Shown here piece by piece: positions 16,701 through 24,384 of a stretch of DNA of 60,969 nt. The translations under genes were made by a program, and so were the position numbers. The notes beneath the pieces are model-generated. The model had not been told where the DNA came from. It saw only the letters and a list, made by a program, of their open reading frames with translations, and did no database searches. The DNA is taken from assembly GCA_002418205.1 (NCBI GenBank), contig DIDP01000042.1:1-60969 (forward strand), given 5' to 3'. The stretch's first letter is position 1. Each line of letters begins with the position of its first letter. Source of the DNA: Anaerolineales bacterium UBA5797 (GTDB lineage: Bacteria; Chloroflexota; Anaerolineae; Anaerolineales; Villigracilaceae).

Positions 16701-17620
16701 ATAAAGTTCAGGGCACGGACGATATCGTTTTCGTAGGCAACCGGCGCGCCCCACAGCATCAACAGATTGCACCCCTTGTCGCCGAAATCAAGCCGGGTGA
16801 TCAACCCCCCGTAGCGCTTCTTCAACTCGAACGCCAGGCGCATGAACGTCCGCAGGCGCTCATCCGGCAGGTCGGGAAAGCGCATAAATAAATTGACGAT
16901 CTGCCGGAACTCACCGCGCGCGTCGCGAAGGATCACATCTTCGGGCATGAAGACCTTCGAGACCTCGAGATCGACCGGCGGCAACTGCAATGGAACAGGC
17001 CTGGGCAGGTCGACATGAAATGCATCGAAGCGGTAAAACGTTCCGCTGGGTCGTGTCCGGACCAGTTCGCCAAACACATCATGCAGTTTGCCGGAAAGCA
17101 GGATCTCACCCGCGCTGGCTTCCTTTTCCGCCGCCGTCGAGTCGTCCACTACCGGACCGCGAAAATAATAGGTGGCCTGCCCTCCATTTTCCGAACGCAG
17201 GATCCCCCAAGAAACCGGACCCAGCGACAGACCGATCTTGATGGAAAACACGAACCTGCCATAGACCGTCTGTTGCATGGATCTCTCCAGCAGGTTTTGT
17301 TGAACGATCCATGCGGAGGCAAGGGCGCGCAGCGCCGCATCTCCGGCATCGTCTGTGATGGGAAAAAACACCAGGATCCCATCCCCCATGAAACTTACGA
17401 TCTTGCCGCCATAGGCAAGGATGGTCTTCACCAGCGGGTCGAATACGCCGCGCATCAAACTGGCAAGCACCTCCGCGCCGTGCTGCCCGTGTTGCATGAG
17501 CGCATCGGTCATCGTCGAAAAACCCGAGAGATCCAAAAACATGCCGACAGCCGGGAACTCTCCCCTGTATCGCCCCGCTCGATAATTCTCCACGATCAGT
17601 TCAGGGACCACGCGATGCAT
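13709..17620 (-). CDS. Soluble-adenylyl-cyclase-like protein: two cyclase domains, AAA/NTPase, TPRs
   Basis: The 1303-aa cytoplasmic protein has the layout of ADCY10-type enzymes. The first cyclase domain (about 22-185) keeps both metal-binding Asp residues, Asp30 (FLDLSGFS) and Asp80 (FMGDG), but not the Asn/Arg pair. The second (about 245-400) has DKGCNLLMLWG and the transition-state Asn and Arg in GVNLASR. Together they could form one active site making cyclic AMP. A P-loop ATPase follows (GDAGIGKS; LLLFFEDVQFID as Walker B), then a long helical TPR region to the end (repeats such as ARSYYEQSLILAREIGN). ATG 17620 lies 6 nt after the extended -10 TGCTACAAT; an upstream GTG at 17647 would include the promoter. 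It is convergent with the gene at 13317. Confidence 0.88.
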   Translation of the reverse strand: MHRVVPELIVENYRAGRYRGEFPAVGMFLDLSGFSTMTDALMQHGQHGAEVLASLMRGVFDPLVKTILAYGGKIVSFMGDGILVFFPITDDAGDAALRALASAWIVQQNLLERSMQQTVYGRFVFSIKIGLSLGPVSWGILRSENGGQATYYFRGPVVDDSTAAEKEASAGEILLSGKLHDVFGELVRTRPSGTFYRFDAFHVDLPRPVPLQLPPVDLEVSKVFMPEDVILRDARGEFRQIVNLFMRFPDLPDERLRTFMRLAFELKKRYGGLITRLDFGDKGCNLLMLWGAPVAYENDIVRALNFILDLQEDVDFPVTAGVTYYIAHAGYLGSELCEDYTCYGWGVNLASRFMMTAPEGDVWVDERIVRRLSRRFDFDYVGSHDFKGFATEQKVHVLRGRGGGTDHMYRGEMVGREQELLRLKEFVEPLWRGGFTGVLAVTGDAGIGKSRLIREFMLFDEFGGGRVLRAICPTDQILKQSFNPLRRWLSRYFGIPSRQSVDERKRTFNAKLDDLIASLPDPEPARELDRVRSILGGLLGLDWEGSLFSQLDAEGRYNNTILALIALIKAESMIQPLLLFFEDVQFIDPDTRVFLARLKRALESDGGGHPVAILFSSRPAGIQPFLDEHLIDHFLELEALSATALASLAENHLGGIPSPELVQFLESRSEGNPYFAEQILAYLQEESLLELGRAGWGVTRSIQESSLPADILVLLVARLDQLPADVKDVILTASVMGREFDVQALAGMLKKEGQLDREILEAEQADIWVAAGPFRYVFTHGLLRDAAYAMQVRARRMELHASAVATLEELYADELKNHYEELAYHAENAGSEQKALFYLWNAGKTAADLYQNNQAVDYLTRALAYAPFDDLKTRFDIFVERVEIFARMGKRDLQLKDLNSLEKLASHMNDADCIAQVVMLRSAYHFFDGNYHEAIECAKRVEDCSDDLANSELALYTHVVWATALLHLGHLDQAMEHGQKTLEHAQRVGNKKEQCRILNALGWIALEQNKPEDARRCLDEGLKIAHEIKEPGMESRVLNQIAKLEGEVNGNYALAREYYEKVHQIDRKIGDRFMESVAMANLGFAAGMQGDFEAARSYYEQSLILAREIGNPQHEIPTLVNLSAVAGAQRKADDALRYAQKAVELSRKFADRVMEGWGIHYLGHAYLLLDQIGLAQQAYRRSIEIRNELGQISLSMEPLAGLVESYLRVNDIESAEVEAEKILKFLESGEPLNGTDEPLRVYYTCYRFLERKNDPRSRLILQAAADLLKRQVSNFKSEAERRRYIENIPWRRALHEAAQTKLS

Positions 17621-17626
17621 TCTTAA

Positions 17627-17632
17627 ATTGTA
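17627..17632 (-). promoter_or_regulatory. Extended -10 box of the cyclase gene
   Basis: TGCTACAAT on the minus strand has its hexamer at 17627-17632, 6 nt before ATG 17620. This implies a leaderless transcript. Confidence 0.5.
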
Positions 17633-17733
17633 GCATGTATACCGCACTCGGTCACAAATTACGTTTTTTTAAAGGCGGGAAGCACAAATCCCTGGAACCG
17701 CCCGCCAGGGCAGGTGTGTGACCGTGGGTATTA

Positions 17734-17739
17734 TATAAT
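17734..17739 (+). promoter_or_regulatory. -10 box of the SpoU-family gene
   Basis: TATAAT is followed by GCAGAC and then the ATG at 17746, a 6-nt gap. No clear -35 box and no ribosome binding site are present. Confidence 0.55.
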
Positions 17740-17745
17740 GCAGAC

Positions 17746-18399
17746 ATGCCTCAAAACGGATTCGAGATCAGAATATGCAACTCATGCGGACTCCGCTATC
17801 CGCTCAAGCAGGGACATTCCTTCGGGACGCGCTGCCCGGCCTGCATGGGAGAGACCCGCCTCGTCCTAAGCCGGGAGCTGGTCCTTGAACCCGGACCGGT
17901 CCGTCCTTCCAACCTTCCCGCCAGATCGAAAGATGTCATCTTTGCCGTCCTGCTCGATAACATCCGTTCGGCGTGGAATGTCGGTTCGATCCTGCGCTCG
18001 GCAGACGGGTTCGGTTTTTCGTATGCGCATCTGTGCGGAATCACGCCAACGCCCGAAAACGAAGCGGTGACCAGGACCTCCCTCGGCGCGGAGGACACCG
18101 TGACGTGGTCGTATCACAAGGACGCGGTCAAACTTGCACACGGACTGAAAAAGGAGGGCTGGCAGGTTTTGGCATTGGAGGAAACCGAACGGGCGAAACC
18201 CATCCAGGTTGTTTCAGTTCGCAATGCAGATCGCATCGTCCTGATCGTCGGCAGCGAAGTAACCGGCGTGGACCCCGATCTGCTCGCCCTGAGCGACGAG
18301 GTCCTCCACATCCCCATGCACGGCGGGAAGAGATCGTTCAATGTGGCAGTTGCGTTCGGCATCGCGGCGTACGCAATCGGCCAGTCCATCAATCGATGA
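17746..18399 (+). CDS. SpoU (TrmH) family RNA 2'-O-methyltransferase with N-terminal zinc ribbon
   Basis: SAM-dependent SPOUT methyltransferase acting on tRNA or rRNA. The first ~45 residues form a zinc-ribbon-like motif, C-x2-C (CNSCG) and C-x2-C (CPACM). The SpoU motifs follow: motif 1 NIRSAWNVGSILR with the conserved Asn and Arg, motif 2 VGSEVTGVDP, and motif 3 HIPMHGGKRSFNVAVA, where the usual SLNVS is SFNVA. The 217-aa length is that of a minimal SpoU domain plus the ribbon. The start ATG 17746 has no ribosome binding site and sits 6 nt after TATAAT. It probably forms a unit with the hydrolase gene 12 bp downstream. The target nucleotide is unknown. Confidence 0.9.
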   Translation: MPQNGFEIRICNSCGLRYPLKQGHSFGTRCPACMGETRLVLSRELVLEPGPVRPSNLPARSKDVIFAVLLDNIRSAWNVGSILRSADGFGFSYAHLCGITPTPENEAVTRTSLGAEDTVTWSYHKDAVKLAHGLKKEGWQVLALEETERAKPIQVVSVRNADRIVLIVGSEVTGVDPDLLALSDEVLHIPMHGGKRSFNVAVAFGIAAYAIGQSINR

Positions 18400-18411
18400 T
18401 CGGACAACAGC

Positions 18412-19197
18412 ATGTCAACCATCCATGTAAACGATATCGATCTGCATTATGAGATCATCGGCGCGGGCGAGCCGCTGTTATTGATCCACGGGCACGGCTC
18501 CAGCGCGCAGGACTGGGTGTTTCAGGTCGAACACTTCAAGAGATCCCATACCGTCATCACCTACGATGTGCGCGGCTTCGGACGGTCGTCCAAGCCGAAG
18601 GACGGCTACAGTCTGCCCGTCTTTGCACAGGATGCGGCGGCTCTGTTGGGGGCGCTGAACCTCGGGCAGGTCCATGTGGTGGGCATATCGATGGGCGGAA
18701 TGATCGCCTTCCAGTTGGCGCTGGATTTCCCTCAATATGTCAAAAGCATGGTGGTGGTGAATGGCTATCCCGAAACGAGGGTGGAAACCTGGAAAGAACA
18801 CTTCATGGTCTGGCGCAGGTTTCTCGTGCTCGGTCTGCTGGGCATGCATAAGACCGGCAAAATGCTGAGCAGGATCCTATTCATCAAGCCCGAACAGCAG
18901 GGACTGCGGGAACAGTTTGTGGAGCATTGGTCGAAGAACGATCCGCATGCCTATCGAATGACAATGAAAGCCATCCTGAATTGGGATGTTGAATCACGGC
19001 TGGGTGAGATTAAATGTCCCGTGCTGGTGGTGGCGTCGGATGAGGATTATCTCCCGCTGGAGGAAAAGCAGGCGTACACAAAAAAGATGCAAAATGCGAC
19101 CCTGGTCGTCATCGAGGATGCCCGCCATGCCGTGACCGTCGAGAAGCCGGACGAGTTCAATCAGATCGTGGAAGGCTTTCTGAGAGGAATACGCTAG
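18412..19197 (+). CDS. Alpha/beta hydrolase
   Basis: A canonical alpha/beta hydrolase fold. The oxyanion-hole segment is LLIHGHGSSAQDW, the nucleophile elbow is GISMGG with Ser93, the acid is Asp in VVASDEDYLP, and the catalytic His is in DARHAVTVE. YDVRGFGRS is the usual strand-4 loop. There is no signal peptide. The length (261 aa) is that of small esterase/lactonase/haloperoxidase-like members; the substrate is not predictable. It lies 12 bp after the SpoU gene on the same strand, and its TAG stop shares the palindrome CTAG with the stop of the convergent trans-sulfuration gene. Confidence 0.92.
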   Translation: MSTIHVNDIDLHYEIIGAGEPLLLIHGHGSSAQDWVFQVEHFKRSHTVITYDVRGFGRSSKPKDGYSLPVFAQDAAALLGALNLGQVHVVGISMGGMIAFQLALDFPQYVKSMVVVNGYPETRVETWKEHFMVWRRFLVLGLLGMHKTGKMLSRILFIKPEQQGLREQFVEHWSKNDPHAYRMTMKAILNWDVESRLGEIKCPVLVVASDEDYLPLEEKQAYTKKMQNATLVVIEDARHAVTVEKPDEFNQIVEGFLRGIR

Positions 19198-20396
19198 ATA
19201 TTTTTCAGCGCCGCAGCGAGGTCCGCGAGGATATCGTCAGCGGATTCGATGCCCGTGGATAACCTCACCAGCCCATCGGGAATCCCGACGCGTGCCCGTT
19301 CCTCCGGGGTCAGGCTGCGGTGGGAGGCGGTCATCGGGTGGAGCACCAGCGAATAGATGTCGCCCAGCGTGGTGGCGGGCAGGCAGATCTTCAGCGCCTC
19401 CATGAAGCGGAAGACCTCCGCTTTCCCCGCGCCGTCGATCTCGAACGAAAGCACTCCGCCGAAGCCCCTGCCATTGAACAATCGTTTTGCAAGCCCATGC
19501 CCCGGGTGCTCCGGCAGACCGGGAAAAATCACCTGCCGGATGCGCGGATGATTCACAAGCCATTCGGCAACCCGCATGGCATTCTCGCATTGCTGGCGCA
19601 TGCGCAAGGGCAGGGTCTTGATGCCGCGCAATGCCAGCCATGCTTCGAACGGACCGAGCACACCGCCGGTCAGTTTATTCAATTCGTAGAGTTTTGATTT
19701 GTTCGCGGTATTCGTCGCAACCACGCCCGCCAGCACATCGCCATGACCGGAGATGTATTTCGTGGCGCTGTGGATCACGTAGTCCGCCCCGTGTGCCAGC
19801 GGGTTGAACAGATAAGGCGAGGCAAACGTGTTGTCCACCAACAGCGTTGTTCCGTACTGGTGCGCCAACGCGGCAAGCGCGGGGACATCCGCCACTTTGA
19901 GCAGGGGGTTCGAGATCGTCTCGACCAACAGGCAGACCGGCTTCGTCTCCTTGAGCGCAGACTCCACCTCATCCAGGTCCGTGACGTTCACCATGCGGAC
20001 GTTCACGCCCAGCGCGGAGAACAGGCCGCGCAACAGCGAATAGGTCGCGCCGTACAGATCGAGCGCGGCAACCACAGATGCGCCCGCCTTGACGCCGCAG
20101 CCCAACAAAGCGGCATGGATCGCCGCCATCCCGGAGGAATACGCCTGCGCGGCTTCCGCTCCTTCGAGGCTGGCAACCGCCGCTTCGAACGCCCCGACGG
20201 TGGGACTTCCATACCGCAAATAGACCGGCCCCGGCTTCGTACTGCCGAGCACGGCATCCATATCATCCATCGAGTCATACAGATAGCCCACCGCACCGTG
20301 GATCGGTGTTGTGACGGGCGTTGCCTCCGATTGTTTTACGCGTTCCCCGGCATGGACCGCGCGCGTTTGAAAAGCGGCATGGTTGAGATCGGTCAT
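19194..20396 (-). CDS. Trans-sulfuration family PLP enzyme (cystathionine/methionine gamma-lyase type)
   Basis: PLP-dependent enzyme of cysteine/methionine metabolism. The PLP lysine is in SATKYISGHGDVLAG, with the cofactor-ring region at VDNTFASPY and the phosphate-binding segment at YSSGMAAIHAAL. The C-terminal SLTPEERARVGIPDGLVRLSTGIES is typical for gamma-lyases and O-acylhomoserine sulfhydrylase-like members. ATG 20396 was chosen (AAAGGAAG upstream) over a further upstream start at 20420. A second family member lies at 38032. From sequence alone I cannot separate cystathionine gamma-lyase, methionine gamma-lyase and sulfhydrylase activity. Confidence 0.88.
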   Translation of the reverse strand: MTDLNHAAFQTRAVHAGERVKQSEATPVTTPIHGAVGYLYDSMDDMDAVLGSTKPGPVYLRYGSPTVGAFEAAVASLEGAEAAQAYSSGMAAIHAALLGCGVKAGASVVAALDLYGATYSLLRGLFSALGVNVRMVNVTDLDEVESALKETKPVCLLVETISNPLLKVADVPALAALAHQYGTTLLVDNTFASPYLFNPLAHGADYVIHSATKYISGHGDVLAGVVATNTANKSKLYELNKLTGGVLGPFEAWLALRGIKTLPLRMRQQCENAMRVAEWLVNHPRIRQVIFPGLPEHPGHGLAKRLFNGRGFGGVLSFEIDGAGKAEVFRFMEALKICLPATTLGDIYSLVLHPMTASHRSLTPEERARVGIPDGLVRLSTGIESADDILADLAAALKNI

Positions 20397-20462
20397 TGAT
20401 GATCTTCCTTTCGCCTTCATCCTGAGGAGCGCAGCGATGAAAAAGCGATATTAAAATAAACG

Positions 20463-20490
20463 CCCCTGACCGTGAAGGCACGATCAGGGG
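20463..20490 (-). terminator. Terminator after the 43-aa gene
   Basis: Stem CCCCTGA/TCAGGGG (20463-20469, 20484-20490), followed on the minus strand by a T-rich stretch (TTTATTTTAA). Confidence 0.65.
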
Positions 20491-20498
20491 ATTTGAGG

Positions 20499-20630
20499 TT
20501 ATTTGGTGGGCATGACAAAGCCCGGCTTTTGATGTTTTTCCTGCTTGAGCTTCCTTTTCTCCTTCAGGTTGTGCTTGGCTTTCTTGCGGTTTTCCTTTTT
20601 GCCTTTGTCTTTTTTACCGAAACTACTCAT
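20499..20630 (-). CDS. Small, very basic protein, 43 aa
   Basis: Translation starts MSSFGKKDKGKKENRKKAKH and ends KPGFVMPTK. About half of the residues are Lys, Arg or His. The ATG at 20630 has an excellent AAAGGAGAA site 7 nt upstream, and a terminator follows the stop directly, so it looks like a real gene despite its size. It lies between the response regulator and the trans-sulfuration gene on the same strand. The composition suggests nucleic-acid or ribosome binding, which is an inference only; no family is recognised. Confidence 0.7.
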   Translation of the reverse strand: MSSFGKKDKGKKENRKKAKHNLKEKRKLKQEKHQKPGFVMPTK

Positions 20631-20713
20631 GTCAGCTTCTCCTTTCAGTTCAAGAGGGGTTTGACATTCGCCGCAAAACGGACTGCGTTGCGGTCACTCC
20701 AAAGACATGGACA

Positions 20714-21337
20714 TCAATCGGCTTCCAACTGCTCCAGGCGGGCCTCGATCTCATCCAGCAGCGCCTCGATCTCATCCCGTTCTGCTTCCGCCTGCCGCAG
20801 TGACGCCTTGAACGACGCCTTTTGCTCCTCCGAAACGGTCAGCAGCAGCTTTTCGTCGCGGGCGATCTGCGTGTTCTTATGCTTCAACTTGGTCTCGAGT
20901 CGTTTGCGATACCCGGCATAGAAATCATGTTCATTGAGTGTTGCCGGGGGCGGAGCGCCATCCTTCAACAAGCCCTCGATCACGGGCAGGAACTCGCCCA
21001 TATCCACGGGCTTTTCGATGAACTTGGTGACGCCGATGGTCAGGGCGAACGTCTTGTCTTCGGGAGCCACGTAGGTTGCCGAGAGAAAAATGACCGGGAT
21101 ATCGCGGGTCTTCGGGTTCAGGCGCAGGCGGTGCACCAGGCTGAAGCCATCCATCTTGGGCATCAGGATGTCTGTGATGATCAGGGCGGGGAGTTCCTTC
21201 TCGATGGCGAGCATGGCTTCCTCGCCGTTCATCGCCTTGACCACCCGGTAACCTTTGAACTTCAAGGTCGCATCCAGCAGACGCAGGATATCGGGGACAT
21301 CTTCCACAACAAGCAGGTAGCCGTTTTCAGAGGTCAT
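20714..21337 (-). CDS. Response regulator receiver with C-terminal coiled coil
   Basis: CheY-like receiver domain (about 1-125): acidic pair Glu12-Asp13, phosphoacceptor Asp56 (TDILMPKMDG), switch Ser in FLSATY, and conserved Lys in IEKPVD. Instead of a DNA-binding domain the remaining ~70 residues form a charged helical region (RKRLETKLKHKN, EEQKASFKASLRQAEAERDEIEALLDE style heptads), probably a dimerising coiled coil. No histidine kinase gene is nearby, so the partner is unknown. It most likely works through protein-protein contacts. The start ATG 21337 precedes the short motif TSENGYLLVVED. Confidence 0.9.
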   Translation of the reverse strand: MTSENGYLLVVEDVPDILRLLDATLKFKGYRVVKAMNGEEAMLAIEKELPALIITDILMPKMDGFSLVHRLRLNPKTRDIPVIFLSATYVAPEDKTFALTIGVTKFIEKPVDMGEFLPVIEGLLKDGAPPPATLNEHDFYAGYRKRLETKLKHKNTQIARDEKLLLTVSEEQKASFKASLRQAEAERDEIEALLDEIEARLEQLEAD

Positions 21338-21409
21338 GGGTATATTCTAACCGATACGGCGGGTCCGTGCAGGGACTCGCTGTCTCGATAGGCTTTTCGG
21401 ATGGTCACC

Positions 21410-21700
21410 CTATCCGCTGACTAAAAGCACGGTGCCATCCTCCCACTTCAGGGTGGATGATGGCGCTTGTTTCCGGCGTACATCCTCTGCCATGGCATTG
21501 ACGATCTCCATGCGCCGCCCCGCTGCCCAGGGATATTTCCGGTCCCACTCGGCATCGTCCTTCGGAAACCAGATGATGGCAACGGTATCAGCGCCACCGA
21601 ATTCCCAATAGAACTCACAGGTGTTCTTTTTGAACAGAGAGCCTTCAATGTACTGGATCGTGCCGGATCGTCCTTTCGTAATGATGTTGATCTTCGCCAT
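21410..21700 (-). CDS. Conserved hypothetical protein, 96 aa
   Basis: I do not recognise the family. The protein is soluble with alternating beta/alpha character (AKINIITKG, TIQYIEGS, FYWEFGGADTVAIIWFP) and ends in a short strand (TVLLVSG). Tryptophan is frequent (5 of 96). TTGAGGAG lies 8 nt before ATG 21700, supporting translation. It lies alone between the response regulator and the KAS II gene on the same strand. Confidence 0.75.
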   Translation of the reverse strand: MAKINIITKGRSGTIQYIEGSLFKKNTCEFYWEFGGADTVAIIWFPKDDAEWDRKYPWAAGRRMEIVNAMAEDVRRKQAPSSTLKWEDGTVLLVSG

Positions 21701-21846
21701 GGCTAATGCTCCTCAAGAATTGGTTTTGTCTTCCAGATTGTGGATGATGGCAAGTATAACGTTGTCAACATTTTTCATGATGGCATTGCTCCAAAAGTTG
21801 TGTTGGAGTGAGTGAGGGTGTAATCCAGACATGAGCGCCTCTCGAA

Positions 21847-23094
21847 TTATCCAGCACATCTTCCCAAAACGAGACAGGCATTCTGCCCGCCCAGGCCGAA
21901 GCTGTTCGAAAGGACGACTTGCAGGTCTGCATGACGCGCCTGGTTGGGGACATAATCAAGGTCACATTCGGGATCGGGCGTTTCGAGATTGATGGTCGGG
22001 TGAATACTGCCTGCTTCCAGCGACTTTACACACGCGATCGCCTCCAGCGCGCCCGAACCTCCCATGCAGTGACCGATCATGGACTTGGTTGAGCTGATGG
22101 GGATGTGATACGCCCGCTCGCCAAACACGTGCTTGATGGCCTTGGTTTCCATCGAATCATTGACCACCGTCCCTGTGCCGTGGGCGTTAATGTAATCCAC
22201 TTCTTCCTCAGAACGACCAGCATCTGCCAACGCCCACTGCATGGCATTGGCGGCGCCTCTGCCTTCCGAATCAGGGGCGGCGCTGTGACCGGCATCGGAG
22301 GAGGTGGCATACCCAAGGACTTCCGCATATACGCGAGCGGAGCGGCTCCGGGCATGCTCCAGGCTTTCCAGCACGAGAATACCGCAACCTTCCCCCATGA
22401 CAAAACCATCACGCTCCGCGTCAAAAGGACGCGCCGCCCGCCCGGGCTCCTGCCCGTATTTGCAGGCAAGGACGGTCATGGCCTCAAAAGCTTTCATCAC
22501 ATCGGGATGGATGAGCGTATCCACGCCTCCTGTGATCATGAGATCCGCCCGACCCGCGCGGATCTGGTCCAGCGCCAGTCCGATGGATTGCGTACCGCTG
22601 GCACACGTGGCAGAGACGGTATGGAACGATCCTGCGGCGCCGGCATATGAACTGACGTAATGAGCCGGCATGTTCGGCAAACCGTTGATCAAGGCAGTGG
22701 GGTTGATGCGGCTGCCTTTGAGGCGATGATCCAGCGAGGTTTCCAGCAGAACCTCAAACCCTGCATTGGCGGTTCCTACTACAACACCGCTGCGTTCACT
22801 TTCCGCCCGGATCACATCCAGCGTCAGATCAGAATCGGCGATCGCCAGGGAGGCAGCTGCCAGCGCCATTTGAGACGCGCGGGACATCCGCCGTGCATTC
22901 TTGGCAGGGATGTCGTAGGTCACAGGATCAAAATCCACTTCACCGGCCACCTGTGTTTTCATGGAGGTGGCATCGAAACGGCTGATGCGACGAATCCCTG
23001 AACGCCCCGCCAGCAGGCTTTTCCAGAATTCAGCCACACCCCCGAGCGAAGAGACAGCCCCCATGCCGGTGACAACCACTCTTTGTTTTGACAT
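21847..23094 (-). CDS. fabF: Beta-ketoacyl-ACP synthase II family
   Basis: Condensing enzyme of fatty-acid elongation. The nucleophile is Cys164 (SATCASGTQS), and the two catalytic His are in NAHGTGT and KSMIGHCMGG. The C-terminal SNSFGLGGQNACLVL is standard. The length of 415 aa is normal. The start ATG 23094 (MSKQRVVVTG) is preceded by TTGGAGAAAC; the upstream in-frame TTG would itself lie in this site. No acpP or other fab genes are adjacent, so it could be housekeeping FabF or a KAS from a dedicated pathway. Confidence 0.93.
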   Translation of the reverse strand: MSKQRVVVTGMGAVSSLGGVAEFWKSLLAGRSGIRRISRFDATSMKTQVAGEVDFDPVTYDIPAKNARRMSRASQMALAAASLAIADSDLTLDVIRAESERSGVVVGTANAGFEVLLETSLDHRLKGSRINPTALINGLPNMPAHYVSSYAGAAGSFHTVSATCASGTQSIGLALDQIRAGRADLMITGGVDTLIHPDVMKAFEAMTVLACKYGQEPGRAARPFDAERDGFVMGEGCGILVLESLEHARSRSARVYAEVLGYATSSDAGHSAAPDSEGRGAANAMQWALADAGRSEEEVDYINAHGTGTVVNDSMETKAIKHVFGERAYHIPISSTKSMIGHCMGGSGALEAIACVKSLEAGSIHPTINLETPDPECDLDYVPNQARHADLQVVLSNSFGLGGQNACLVLGRCAG

Positions 23095-23224
23095 CTTTTG
23101 TTTCTCCAAGGCAAGGATCGATCACTGCAGAGAGCGACGGGAGTGGTGCCTCTGCTGCGCGACAACGCCCATTTGGGCAGTCACCACAGCGCCGAGCCAT
23201 TCGCGGCGCAAACATTGCGGGATA

Positions 23225-23857
23225 TTAATTGACATTACCCATATAAGTATTTCTCACATTTCGTCTCTGCCGGTTGGTCGATTTCGTTATTATCGTGGTT
23301 TCATCCAGATATTCCTGTCGGAGTTGGTTCAGAGTGGATTTGACGTCGCCCTTAAACGTAGCGGGGTACCCCTTTCCTCTCACTCCGCTCGAATCGATAT
23401 TCTTTGCCTTCCACAAACGATACAGGGATTCGCCCATGATTTGGTGATGGATAAAGTCATCAAAACTCTCCGGTAGAATGCCGTTATACAGAAGGTGCAT
23501 CTTTTTCTGAATGAGATCGGTAATTTTTGAGTTTATGGGCAGGAAATAATTTTCATTAAAAAATACGTAGATCTCGTTGTCTTTCGATGTGAATTTTTCG
23601 CGGTCCATTCTCCCGTTATCCCTGATGGGCAATTTTTTGCACGCTATCCCATAAATGATTTCGCTTTGTTCAATCAAAGCCCATAACGGAGCATACAGTT
23701 CTTCGATCTGTTGTTGAAGGAACCGTATCCGCATTTCTTGTTTACGAATTTCAGTTTCTTTTCTGCGGGAGAAATAATAATTTGCATACCACCCTAATAT
23801 GGTAATAAAACCACCAACCAATGTGCCAATTAAAACAGGAAGGATGTTGCTTATCAT
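23225..23857 (-). CDS. Hypothetical membrane-anchored protein, 210 aa
   Basis: An N-terminal hydrophobic segment (residues 5-29: LPVLIGTLVGGFITILGWYANYY in part) is followed by a basic stop-transfer region (SRRKETEIRKQEMRIR) and a cytoplasmic helical domain without recognised motifs. ATG 23857 lies 3 bp after the stop of the small upstream gene, so the two are coupled. Base composition is visibly AT-richer than in the flanking fabF and GT2 genes, suggesting later acquisition. No function can be assigned. Confidence 0.7.
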   Translation of the reverse strand: MISNILPVLIGTLVGGFITILGWYANYYFSRRKETEIRKQEMRIRFLQQQIEELYAPLWALIEQSEIIYGIACKKLPIRDNGRMDREKFTSKDNEIYVFFNENYFLPINSKITDLIQKKMHLLYNGILPESFDDFIHHQIMGESLYRLWKAKNIDSSGVRGKGYPATFKGDVKSTLNQLRQEYLDETTIITKSTNRQRRNVRNTYMGNVN

Positions 23858-23860
23858 TTC

Positions 23861-24031
23861 TTAGACTCCTGGTTGTAAATAACACATCGCCAGCAGGGAC
23901 TCAAACAGCCTTTCAAACTGCCACTCGCTCTCGGACATCCTCCCCCTCAAAGCATCCATCTGTCTGTTAAAGGATGCCAAAGTATCAATGAATTTCTTGC
24001 GGGTGACTTCTTCTGATATTCGATGGGGCAT
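23861..24031 (-). CDS. Hypothetical small protein, 56 aa
   Basis: It starts MPHRISEEVTRKKFIDTL and is helical and charged throughout, ending LLAMCYLQPGV. ATG 24031 is chosen (GGGAAAG upstream) over an in-frame TTG at 24097 without a site. It is coupled with the membrane-anchored gene 3 bp downstream. Coding status is moderate; no family is recognised. Confidence 0.5.
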   Translation of the reverse strand: MPHRISEEVTRKKFIDTLASFNRQMDALRGRMSESEWQFERLFESLLAMCYLQPGV

Positions 24032-24384
24032 ATCGTCTTTCCCAATCAATGACCTTTCATCTTCCCGACGTGCCGATGGGGCAAAGGATACAGCCAAATT
24101 CCCCTGCGCGCAAGACTATGCATTCACCGAAAATCCTGCTTCCGATTCTCTGCAATCCTTTGTGCTCTTTGTGGTGAGGTAAGTAGCGCATCCTCCAACA
24201 CCCCCATATATGGACCTGCCCGAATCCGCCAAAACCCCGGTCTGGGCATACTGTAACTATACTGTAACTATACTCTGCCTATACTCGCGCTTCGCTTCAA
24301 ATATCCCCAAATCCCGCAAACCGCTCGTCCACATTTGGGGGTCAACCTTGCGAATTAGCAAGGCGCAGGTTCACAAGGTCACAG
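24032..24384. other. Intergenic region with 11-bp tandem repeats
   Basis: No gene is seen. It holds CCTTTGTGCTCTTTGTGGTG (24159-24178), which resembles the dispersed repeat ends elsewhere in the window. It also holds two perfect tandem copies of ACTGTAACTAT (24250-24260, 24261-24271) plus a degenerate third (24272-24282), and a small hairpin CCTTGC/GCAAGG at 24346-24363. On the minus strand the tandem units contain TATAGT, so they may overlap a promoter for the gene starting at 24031. Confidence 0.5.

Noticed and set aside
23030..23215. 61-aa Cys-rich minus-strand frame upstream of fabF
   Set aside because: Runs into fabF out of frame and lacks a ribosome binding site; probably chance.
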